A stretch of DNA of 64,000 bases. It comes from CAWIHA01 sp963835855. Its GTDB lineage: Bacteria; Acidobacteriota; Terriglobia; Bryobacterales; Bryobacteraceae. Every line of letters begins with the position of its first letter. Position 1 is the first letter of the stretch. Shown piece by piece: positions 25,742 to 34,685 of this stretch. The translations under genes and the position numbers were made by a program. The stretch lies in contig CAWIHA010000023.1 of assembly GCA_963835855.1 (NCBI GenBank), positions 57,736 to 121,735 on the forward strand, written 5' to 3'. The notes beneath the pieces were generated by a model. That model was given only the letters and a program-made list of their open reading frames with translations. It had not been told where the DNA came from and made no database searches.

Positions 25742-26032
25742 TCACTTCCTGAGTACGCCGAGGATCTCGTCCTCGCGAACAATCAGGTATTCGTCGCCTT
25801 CAATCCGGATTTCGGAGCCTGAGTACTTTCCGAACAGGATGCGGTCGCCGACCTTCACGTCGATCGGAGCCCGCTCGCCAGTCTCGAGCAGCTTGCCGTT
25901 TCCGACCCCCATCACTTCCCCTTGCTGCGGCTTCTCCTTGGCGGTATCGGGAATGATAATGCCGCCGACTTTTGCCTCCGATTCCTCGAGGCGCTTCACC
26001 AGGACATGATCGTGCAGCGGGCGAACCTTCAT
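25742..26032 (-). CDS. groES: Co-chaperonin GroES
   Basis: The product has 96 residues. The sequence runs from MKVRPLHDHVLVKR through the mobile loop (EESEAKVGGIIIPDTAKEKP) and GVGNGK to RILFGKYSGSEI. The ATG at 26032 is the standard start. No groEL is adjacent: the downstream gene is ompH and upstream is a divergent oxidoreductase. groES is therefore separated from its usual partner here. Confidence 0.95.
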   Translation of the reverse strand: MKVRPLHDHVLVKRLEESEAKVGGIIIPDTAKEKPQQGEVMGVGNGKLLETGERAPIDVKVGDRILFGKYSGSEIRIEGDEYLIVREDEILGVLRK

Positions 26033-26190
26033 GAATCCCTCCCGGAGCCTATTATAGTAATCTTCGGAATTCTTGGAATGGGCCACCCTCCAACGGCATC
26101 GTTCCCCGGGCGGCAAGGAAGCGGGAGGTACACCAGAAGCCCAGCAGCCGTTGAACGGCGTCAACAGGTCAATCCAGTGAAAGCAGCACG

Positions 26191-26203
26191 CGTGCTATAT
26201 TCA
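26191..26203 (+). promoter_or_regulatory. Possible -10 region for the oxidoreductase gene
   Basis: CGTGCTATATTCA is an exact 13-bp match to the sequence in front of the B12 riboswitch. It lies about 145 bp before the TTG start. The rest of the 313-bp divergent region holds nothing else that I recognise. Confidence 0.3.
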
Positions 26204-26345
26204 CCCCGAGAGCACGGGAGTGCGCGCGCCGACGGCAGCTTCCACAGATTTAGTCCGCCGGCCGCTGGTGGGGCGCGCATTTAGCGCCGAACCGCAACGT
26301 CAGGAAGCGGTCGCGACGGGATAGCCGGTCTATGAGGAGGATCAT

Positions 26346-27302
26346 TTGCCGAAGATTCGCGTGGCGGTGGTGGGCGCGGGAGAGTTCGGCCGGAACCACA
26401 TGCGCGTGATCCGGCAATTGCCGGACGCCGAGCTGGTCGCGGTGGCCAACGTCGATCGCGAGCGCGCGGAGGATGCGGCGGCGCGCTTCGAATGCGCCGC
26501 GCTCGAGGCTGGCGATCTTGCGGGCAAGGCGGACGCGGCTATCGTTGCCGTGCCTACGAGGGCGCACGCCGAAGTGGGCTGCGCGCTGCTCGAGCAAGGC
26601 ATCGACGTGCTGGTCGAAAAGCCGATTGCACCCGACCTGGCCTCCGCCCGGCGGCTGATCGAGGCCGCCCGCGCCGGCTCGCGCATCCTCCAGGCCGGTC
26701 ATCTGGAGCGCTTCAATCCGGCCGTCGCCGCACTGCGCCACATCGCCACGCTGCCGCTGTTCTTTGAAGTGCACCGGCTGAGCGTCTTCACGCCGCGAAG
26801 CCTGGACGTGGACGTAGTGCTCGATCTCATGATTCACGACCTCGACATCGTCCTCAGCCTGGTCAAGGCCGCGCCGGAGGAAATCCGCGCCGCTGGCATC
26901 TCGGTTCTGTCCGCTAAAGTGGACATCGCCAACGTGCGCCTGGCGTTCCCATCCGGCTCGATCGCCAATCTGACCGCAAGCCGCGTCTCGACCGAGCGCG
27001 TTCGTAAGTTGCGGCTCTTCCAGCCCCGCCAGTACATTTCGCTCGACTACTCGCGCCAGGAGGCGGCCGTGTCCGAGGCCGGTGAAGACCGGCAGATCGC
27101 ATTCCACATGCTGCCGGTGGAGAAGGCCGAGCCGCTGCGGCTCGAGCTCGAGTCGTTCGTGCGATCGGTGAAAACGCGCGCCCAGCCGCTGGTCACGGGG
27201 GAGGACGGCTGCCGCGCCCTCGAAGTCGCCCTCGCCATTCTTGATAAAATCGAAGAGCATTCCCGCCGGGTCGCACAATCCATAGCGGCATGGAAGCGGT
27301 AG
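26346..27302 (+). CDS. Gfo/Idh/MocA-family oxidoreductase
   Basis: The product has 318 residues. The N-terminal Rossmann fold has VAVVGAGEFGRNHMRVIRQLP and the catalytic-loop motif VEKPIAPD. The C-terminal domain has GHLERFNPAV and DLMIHDLDIVLSL. It starts with TTG behind a strong AGGAGG. The sequence resembles the NAD-dependent oxidoreductases (GnnA type) that act on UDP-GlcNAc in lipid A biosynthesis. No gnnB or lpx gene is adjacent, so the substrate remains open. tonB follows. Confidence 0.8.
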   Translation: MPKIRVAVVGAGEFGRNHMRVIRQLPDAELVAVANVDRERAEDAAARFECAALEAGDLAGKADAAIVAVPTRAHAEVGCALLEQGIDVLVEKPIAPDLASARRLIEAARAGSRILQAGHLERFNPAVAALRHIATLPLFFEVHRLSVFTPRSLDVDVVLDLMIHDLDIVLSLVKAAPEEIRAAGISVLSAKVDIANVRLAFPSGSIANLTASRVSTERVRKLRLFQPRQYISLDYSRQEAAVSEAGEDRQIAFHMLPVEKAEPLRLELESFVRSVKTRAQPLVTGEDGCRALEVALAILDKIEEHSRRVAQSIAAWKR

Positions 27303-27357
27303 CAGCCGCAACGCCGGTGTGCCGGCTCGATGAGTGAACCGGCGGGCCGGGATTCGA

Positions 27358-28359
27358 ATGGAAGCGTTGGTGCGCCCTCTGAGCGCTAGGGATGCGGAGC
27401 CCCGCCTGCTTATCGAGTGGTCTCCGCCGGCGCGCATGCCATCCTGGGCCGGCTCGCTCGTGTTCCATGCGCTGGGGCTGGCCGTCCTGCTCTCGGCGCC
27501 GCGCGTACTCATCGAGCCGCGGCCATTTCCTCAGGCGCCAGTCCTTACGCCGTTGGTGGCGCCTCCGCGCGAGCTGACACAGACGAAGCCCAACCGGGGA
27601 GAAGTCGGCCACGAGTTCTCGCTCGAGAACCTGGTCCCGCACCCGCGCATCCAAGCTCCTGCGGGCCTGCCACCGATGGTGCGAAAGCCCCCGGCGCCGC
27701 TTCCGGAACCGCCCAAAATCGAGGCGGCGCCGCCGCTAGCGGCCGAAGCTCCTCCACTCGGCTCGCCAGCCGCGCCGCAGGCGCCACCCCCTCCAATCCA
27801 GACCGGGGAGAAGCCGAAGCTGGCCTTTGAAGTCCCTGGCGCGGCAAGCGGCCCGGCGAAGCCGCGCGGCCTCGGCCCTCCCGCAATTGCGCCGCCCAGC
27901 AGGTCGATTATGGAAGCAGTGCGGGGGGCCATTCATCAGGGCGGCAGGTTGGTGGTCGGCGATACCGATCTGGAGGGCGCCGGCGGCCCCGGCCCGGGGT
28001 TGAACGTGGCGCCAGCGCCGGGCAAAGCGGCCAGTGCGCTGGAGATGGTCAGCGATCCCATGGGCGTCGATTTCAGGCCGTACCTTATTCGTATTCTCGC
28101 CGCCGTGAAGCGCAATTGGCTGGCGGTCGTTCCGGAGAGCGCGCGCCTGGGCCGTGCGGGCCGGGTTCAGCTCCAGTTGATCATCAACCGCGATGGCCGC
28201 GTTCCGAAGCTCGTGATCGCGCTGCCATCTGGCACCGATGCGTTCGACCGGGCGGCGGTGGCCGGCATCAGCTCTTCCCTTCCCTTCCCGCCCCTGCCGG
28301 ATGAGTTCCGCGGCAACGAAATTCGCTTGCAATTCACGTTTCTATACAATGTGAAATGA
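27358..28359 (+). CDS. Energy transducer TonB-like protein
   Basis: The product has 333 residues from the ATG at 27358 (a GTG at 27334 is an alternative). There is an N-terminal membrane helix (SLVFHALGLAVLLSAP), then a long Pro/Ala-rich periplasmic spanner (residues about 60-190). The C-terminal TonB domain contains LQLIINRDGRVPKLVI, FDRAAVAGISSSLPFPPLP and IRLQFTFLYN. It could energise BtuB and other receptors. Confidence 0.8.
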   Translation: MEALVRPLSARDAEPRLLIEWSPPARMPSWAGSLVFHALGLAVLLSAPRVLIEPRPFPQAPVLTPLVAPPRELTQTKPNRGEVGHEFSLENLVPHPRIQAPAGLPPMVRKPPAPLPEPPKIEAAPPLAAEAPPLGSPAAPQAPPPPIQTGEKPKLAFEVPGAASGPAKPRGLGPPAIAPPSRSIMEAVRGAIHQGGRLVVGDTDLEGAGGPGPGLNVAPAPGKAASALEMVSDPMGVDFRPYLIRILAAVKRNWLAVVPESARLGRAGRVQLQLIINRDGRVPKLVIALPSGTDAFDRAAVAGISSSLPFPPLPDEFRGNEIRLQFTFLYNVK

Positions 28360-28549
28360 GCGCCGTGGGCATCGGATTCCGCCGTGCCGGCGCCGATAGC
28401 GCCGTGCACCCGCGTTGTGCTAATCTTTGTGGGGATCGGCCACAATCCCTTCGCTAATCAGACTTCCGGAACGCTACCGTTTTCAAGGAAAACAGGCAGC
28501 CTGAAACTGCCGGACACGGCCATGTGCAAGGAGTATCGGAAGATTCAGA

Positions 28550-29575
<1,026 letters not shown>

Positions 29576-29702
29576 ACTGATGCTGGCGCCGTTCCCAGTG
29601 GCTGCGCCAATCGAGTGCGGTGCGATGCCTCGGGCAAAGGTTGGGCTCGCGGCTGGGTTCACTTGCGCCATGAAGGTTGGAACGGTATTAGCCTGAAATT
29701 CT

Positions 29703-30851
29703 ATGGACCTGCTGAGCCGGTATCGCAACGTCACCGTGCTGCTCCTGGTGATCTTTGCGCAACTGATCCTGCTGGCTTATCAGGTCAAGAGCAACCAGGA
29801 TGTGCGGCTCGTCCGCGTTTGGGCCGTGACCGCCGTGACGCCCCTGGCAAACGTGATCGAGAGCGTTCGCAGCGGCACTGTCAGCGCGCTCGAAAAATAC
29901 ATCCTGCTGCATAATCTTCGCGAAGAGAATCTGCGGATCAAAGAAGACGCCGGCAAGCTGAAGCTCGAAAACCAATACCTCCGTTCCGAATTGGACACGG
30001 CGGATCGCGTCAAGGCTCTGAGCACATTTCAGGCGCACAATCCTTCGCGCACCCTGTCCGCTCGCGTCATCGGCACCGCCACGGGGACCAGCTCGCGCGT
30101 TGTGTTCATCGATCGCGGCTCGTATGACGGCGCGATGCGCGGCATGGCCGTCATCACCCCCGATGGCATTGTCGGCAAGATCGTCGCGGTGTACCCGACC
30201 GCTTCTCAAGTGTTGCTCATCACCGACCCGACCTTTGCCGCCGGCGTCATCTCACAGAAGCATCGCGTTCTCGGCACCGTGCACGGCCTCGGCCAGGGCG
30301 GCAACTGCCAGGTCGATTACATCCAAAACGAAGAACAGGTCGACGCCGGCGAGCGATTCTTCACTTCGGGCGATGACGGAGTGTTTCCCAAGGGATTGCC
30401 GGTCGGCACTGTGTCCGTGACGCACGATGGCAACCCTTACAAGCAGGTCTCCCTCGTCCCCAGCGGCTTCCAGGGCGGGCTCGAGGCTGTCCTGATCGTC
30501 ATCGAGGGTGTACACCAGCCCCTTCCCGATCTTCCGGCAGTGGCCTCCGGCATCCATTTCCAACCGCCGCCAGCCGGCCAGACAGCCACGACGCCACCAG
30601 CGAGCGGTCAGACTCCGGTAATTAACACGGAAGCAGACCGGCTGCGCGAGCGGTACCAGCAGATCGGCGCGGCCGAAGGCCACGTTTACGGTACCGGGCT
30701 GCCGGGCTCCAAGCCGCCGGATTTCAACCTGACCCCTGAGCAGATTGCGGCCAAGAAGACCGCCGCAGCAGCATCCCAGACGCCGCAACCGCCGGCGGCC
30801 CCTAACCCCCAACCCACAACCCCATTGCCGAAGGCAACGCCGGCACCATGA
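29703..30851 (+). CDS. mreC: Rod shape-determining protein MreC
   Basis: The product has 382 residues. An N-terminal membrane helix (VTVLLLVIFAQLILLAYQV) precedes a coiled coil (residues about 65-100). The MreC beta domains follow (ARVIGTATGTSSRVVFIDRG, GMAVITPDGIVGKI, EQVDAGERFFTSGDDGVFP). A Pro/Thr/Gln-rich C-terminal tail of about 100 residues is unusual in length. It overlaps mreD by 4 bp. Confidence 0.93.
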   Translation: MDLLSRYRNVTVLLLVIFAQLILLAYQVKSNQDVRLVRVWAVTAVTPLANVIESVRSGTVSALEKYILLHNLREENLRIKEDAGKLKLENQYLRSELDTADRVKALSTFQAHNPSRTLSARVIGTATGTSSRVVFIDRGSYDGAMRGMAVITPDGIVGKIVAVYPTASQVLLITDPTFAAGVISQKHRVLGTVHGLGQGGNCQVDYIQNEEQVDAGERFFTSGDDGVFPKGLPVGTVSVTHDGNPYKQVSLVPSGFQGGLEAVLIVIEGVHQPLPDLPAVASGIHFQPPPAGQTATTPPASGQTPVINTEADRLRERYQQIGAAEGHVYGTGLPGSKPPDFNLTPEQIAAKKTAAAASQTPQPPAAPNPQPTTPLPKATPAP

Positions 30852-31387
30852 GCCAGGCCAGCGACCGAATTCTCATCGGCAGCGTGCGAGAAAAAGGCGC
30901 AGTGCGCCTCCGGCGTTGGGCGCAGATCGCGGTCCCGCTCGGCGCCATCCTCTTTCAGGTCTACGTCCCCCGATTTTTCCCCTTCCTCGCGTATCTCGAG
31001 ATGCCGCTGCTCGTCACGGTGTATTTCGCCTTGCTGCGGCGCAATCAGATCGGCGGCACGCTGATCGGCGCGGTGATCGGCCTGGTACAGGATTCGCTCT
31101 CGAGCCAGCAGCAGCCTATCGGTATGTTTGGAATCTCCAAGACCATCGTCGGGTATCTCGCCGCTTCCGCCGGAATGCGTCTCGATGTGGAGCACACAGT
31201 GCTGCGCTTCGTATTCTGTTTTGCGTTCTTCTACCTCCACCAGTTCCTGTACTGGGCGCTGGCGCGCATGCTGCTCGGCCAGCAGCTTGCCTTCGACCTG
31301 CAGCAGACGTTCATCATCGGCCTGCTGAACGCGGCCGTCGGTATTTCGCTGTTCCACTTTTTGGATAAACTCAAGGAAAGGAGTTAA
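30848..31387 (+). CDS. mreD: Rod shape-determining protein MreD
   Basis: Integral membrane protein, 179 residues, with about five hydrophobic segments (AVPLGAILFQVYVPRFF; LVTVYFALLRRNQ; GTLIGAVIGLVQDSLS). Its position between mreC and the PBP2 gene is canonical. It overlaps mreC (ATGA). Confidence 0.92.
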   Translation: MSQASDRILIGSVREKGAVRLRRWAQIAVPLGAILFQVYVPRFFPFLAYLEMPLLVTVYFALLRRNQIGGTLIGAVIGLVQDSLSSQQQPIGMFGISKTIVGYLAASAGMRLDVEHTVLRFVFCFAFFYLHQFLYWALARMLLGQQLAFDLQQTFIIGLLNAAVGISLFHFLDKLKERS

Positions 31388-31400
31388 TCGCTCCCGCAAA

Positions 31401-33302
31401 GTGAGTTTGAGCGTGTCCGGCCATTCGAAGGAGCGGATTCCTAGCAGGCAGGCCTTGCGAAATGACACGCAGTTTGCCTCAGGGCGGATCGTATTCTTCC
31501 AGTACCTGGCGGTCGGCGTATTCCTGTTTCTGATTTCGGGTTTCTGGGATCTTCAGGTGCGCAACCCGGAGATTTATAACGAAGCCGCGGAGCGGAATAG
31601 GGTCAAATCCCTGCCCATCCTCGCGCCGCGGGGAAAAATTCTGGACCGCGACGGGCGGGTGATTGTCGATAACCACTCCTCTTACAGCCTGATCCTGTCG
31701 CGGGAGAACCTGAAGCCCGAGCACATCCGCCCGATCGCCGCGGGACTGGACCTGGATTACGATCTTTTGCAGTCGCGCCTGGAACGGTTTCGCTCCCGCC
31801 CCCGCTACGAGCCCATCGTCATCAAGGACGAGATGACACCGGGCGAGGTGTCGTTCGTCGAGGCGCATCGCGACCCGGAAACGTTTCCGGAGATGGAACT
31901 GATCCGGGCGCAGCGGCGGCTCTATCCGCAGAACGGTTTGGCGGCGCACGTGATCGGTTATGTGGGTGAGATCAGCGAAACCGAATTGGATTCGCCCGAA
32001 TTCATCAAGTACGACCCGGGCGCCGTCGTCGGCAAGGCCGGCATCGAGCGCCAGTATAACGACATCCTGATGGGAGTGGACGGAAAGCGTAGCGTGGTCG
32101 TCGATAACCGCGGCCGTGAGCGTGAGGTGCTGAAGGTCCAGGAGGCCGTCCCGGGCAAGAACCTGCAATTGACCATCGACCTGGATCTTCAGGTCGTGGC
32201 GGAGCTGGCCATGCAGAACCGCACCGGCGCGGTGGTGGCGCTGGATCCGCGGAACGGCGAAGTGCTCGCACTGGTCAGCACGCCCGCTTACGACCCGAAC
32301 AAGTTCGCCGGCCGGATCCATCCCGAGGATTGGAAAGAGCTGATCGACAACCCGGATAACCCCTTACTAAACCGGGCCATCCAGGCGCAGTTCGCGCCCG
32401 GTTCGACGTTCAAGCCAGTCATGGCACTCGCCGGCCTGGAAGCTGGCGTAATCGACGACAACTTCAAGATCCACTGCCCGGGCGGCGCCACTTTCTACGG
32501 CCGCTATTTCAAATGCTGGGAGAAGCATGGCCACGGCGTGGTGGAGCTGCACAAGGGAATCGTGCACTCTTGCGACGTTTTCTTCTATAACGTCGGCAAC
32601 CGCCTGGGCATCGACAAGATCGCCGAATACGCCAGCATGGCCGGGTTCGGACAAAAGACCGGCATCGATCTTCCGAATGAGGCGCAGGGCGTGGTGCCCT
32701 CCTCGGAGTGGAAGATGCGCAACTTCCGGCAGAAATGGTATGCCGGCGAAACGATTTCCGTCGCTATCGGCCAAGGCGCGCTCACGGTCACGCCGGTACA
32801 GCTGGCGTCTGCGATTGGCGGCATCGCAATGGGAGGCGTGTGGTACAGGCCGCACCTGGTGAAGGATGCAAAAGGCCCGGAGCCGCCGCGGGTGGGCAAG
32901 ATCGATCCGGCCAACGCCATGAAAGTGATCGACGGCATGTACGGGGTGGTGAATGAGGGTGGCACCGGCGTCCGCGCACAGATTCCTGGCATCAGCGTCT
33001 GCGGTAAGACCGGCTCGGCGCAGCGGGCGTCCAATGAGCTGTTGAAAGGTACGGCCCTGGGCAGGAAGTTAAAAGATAATGCCTGGTTTGTCGGCTTCGC
33101 GCCGCGCGAGAGCCCCGAAATTGTCGTGGCTGTGCTGTTCGAGGGGGGCGAGCACGGTCAGCTCGCCGCTCCGATTGCACGCGACGTCATCAAGGCGTAT
33201 TTCGATAAGAAGGCTCGCAACCAGCACGCCCAGTTCGTGGCCGAAATGAAGCACGCGATTCCTCAAATCGGCCCAACGCTGCCCGAGGGCCCGGAAGAAT
33301 AG
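31401..33302 (+). CDS. mrdA: Penicillin-binding protein 2 (elongation transpeptidase)
   Basis: Class B PBP, 633 residues. An N-terminal membrane helix (FFQYLAVGVFLFLISGFWDL) precedes the pedestal/dimerisation domain (ILAPRGKILDRDGRVIVDN). The transpeptidase domain has the active-site serine motif GSTFKP, the SCD motif (IVHSCDVFFYN) and the KTG box (CGKTGSAQ). It cross-links peptidoglycan during rod elongation with RodA, encoded 3 bp downstream. Confidence 0.95.
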   Translation: MSLSVSGHSKERIPSRQALRNDTQFASGRIVFFQYLAVGVFLFLISGFWDLQVRNPEIYNEAAERNRVKSLPILAPRGKILDRDGRVIVDNHSSYSLILSRENLKPEHIRPIAAGLDLDYDLLQSRLERFRSRPRYEPIVIKDEMTPGEVSFVEAHRDPETFPEMELIRAQRRLYPQNGLAAHVIGYVGEISETELDSPEFIKYDPGAVVGKAGIERQYNDILMGVDGKRSVVVDNRGREREVLKVQEAVPGKNLQLTIDLDLQVVAELAMQNRTGAVVALDPRNGEVLALVSTPAYDPNKFAGRIHPEDWKELIDNPDNPLLNRAIQAQFAPGSTFKPVMALAGLEAGVIDDNFKIHCPGGATFYGRYFKCWEKHGHGVVELHKGIVHSCDVFFYNVGNRLGIDKIAEYASMAGFGQKTGIDLPNEAQGVVPSSEWKMRNFRQKWYAGETISVAIGQGALTVTPVQLASAIGGIAMGGVWYRPHLVKDAKGPEPPRVGKIDPANAMKVIDGMYGVVNEGGTGVRAQIPGISVCGKTGSAQRASNELLKGTALGRKLKDNAWFVGFAPRESPEIVVAVLFEGGEHGQLAAPIARDVIKAYFDKKARNQHAQFVAEMKHAIPQIGPTLPEGPEE

Positions 33303-33305
33303 ACC

Positions 33306-34397
33306 ATGGCTCGCCACCGCTCCATCCGTGACCTCGATTGGCCGCTGGTGATCATCACGCTGGTGATCTGCGCCATGGGTATCCTGCAAATCTTCAGCGC
33401 CACCCGGGATACGGTTTGGGACGGCGCCTGGTGGAAGCAGGGGCTCTGGGTGCTGGCCGGGCTGGTAATCATGTGGGCCATCGCCTCAATCGATTACCAT
33501 ACACTGCTGGGCCAGGCGTCCATTCTTTATGGCCTCTCGCTTGGCAGCCTCGCGTTGGTGCTCGCCTTCGGGCGGCAGGCATTCGGCTCCCGCCGCTGGA
33601 TCGGCCTTGCCGGCTTTCATTTGCAGGTATCGGAATTCGTGAAAACAGTGATAATATTGCTAGTAGCGCGATATCTGACCGAGCTGAAAACGGAGCGGGT
33701 CCAGGGCCGCGATCTTCTCAAACTGGGCGGCTTAGTAGCCGTCCCGATGCTGCTCGTGATGAAGCAGCCGGACTTGGGAACCGCGTTGACCTATCTGCCG
33801 ATTCTGGCGATTGGCATTTTGCTCGCCGGGCTCCGCTGGCAGTACCTGGCCGTAATCGCCGTTGTCCTGGTGCTGATCTTGCCGGTCAGTTGGCGTTTCG
33901 TGCTGAAGGATTATCAGAAAGTTCGCTTGGTAACCTTTTTGGATCCCGGTCAAGACCCGCAAGGGTCGGGCTATCAGGTGATCCAATCGAAGATCGCGGT
34001 GGGCGCTGGAGGAATGTGGGGCAAAGGAGTAACCAGGGGTTCACAAACACAGCTTCGGTTCTTGCCCGTTCCCCACACGGATTTCATCTTTTCGGCGTTT
34101 GCCGAAGAGCACGGCTTTGCCGGAGTCGTGGTGATGTTAGGGTTGTATTTCGTTCTGCTGATGCAGATCGTGCAGAATGCGCAGATGGCCCCCGACCAGT
34201 CCGGCATGTACATTTGCATGGGTGTCTGCGCGTTGCTGCTATTTCAGATTTTGGTGAACATCGGGATGGTGGTCGGCCGTATGCCGGTTACAGGCATTCC
34301 ACTGCCGTTGATGAGCTACGGCGGCTCCAGCATCCTGTCGTTTTTCATGATGCTGGGCCTGGTGAACAGCGTCAGGCTCTGGCGTTTTGTAGGTTGA
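33306..34397 (+). CDS. rodA: Peptidoglycan glycosyltransferase RodA
   Basis: SEDS-family polymerase, 363 residues with about ten transmembrane helices. Signatures are GRQAFGSRRWIGLAGFHLQVSEFVK, KQPDLGTALTYLPI, the catalytic-loop Asp region (LPVPHTDFIFSAFAEEHGF) and GIPLPLMSYGGSS. It works with PBP2 in the elongasome. The operon ends here. Confidence 0.95.
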   Translation: MARHRSIRDLDWPLVIITLVICAMGILQIFSATRDTVWDGAWWKQGLWVLAGLVIMWAIASIDYHTLLGQASILYGLSLGSLALVLAFGRQAFGSRRWIGLAGFHLQVSEFVKTVIILLVARYLTELKTERVQGRDLLKLGGLVAVPMLLVMKQPDLGTALTYLPILAIGILLAGLRWQYLAVIAVVLVLILPVSWRFVLKDYQKVRLVTFLDPGQDPQGSGYQVIQSKIAVGAGGMWGKGVTRGSQTQLRFLPVPHTDFIFSAFAEEHGFAGVVVMLGLYFVLLMQIVQNAQMAPDQSGMYICMGVCALLLFQILVNIGMVVGRMPVTGIPLPLMSYGGSSILSFFMMLGLVNSVRLWRFVG

Positions 34398-34685
34398 GCG
34401 GCTGAACGTGGTTCGCCGAAGAGATCGAGGTTTCGCGAGAGTTTGATTCGATAGCATTCGTGGGGAGGTTCGAGCAGGCTGTCCTTGAAGGTGTGGTAGC
34501 CTGCGAGCGGCTCCCCGGCCCGCGACAGACGTTTGAGACGCGATTTGCTCCGTCTGCCGGGCCCACCGAGATTATTGCAGTATCGTCCGCCTGGCGGTTG
34601 CCTGCCGGCCTGGCGGCTTCAACCTCACGCAGATTCTCTATTCTCTGAGGAGTCGCGCTCGCCGCTCGGTGAGTGGAGCGACCTT

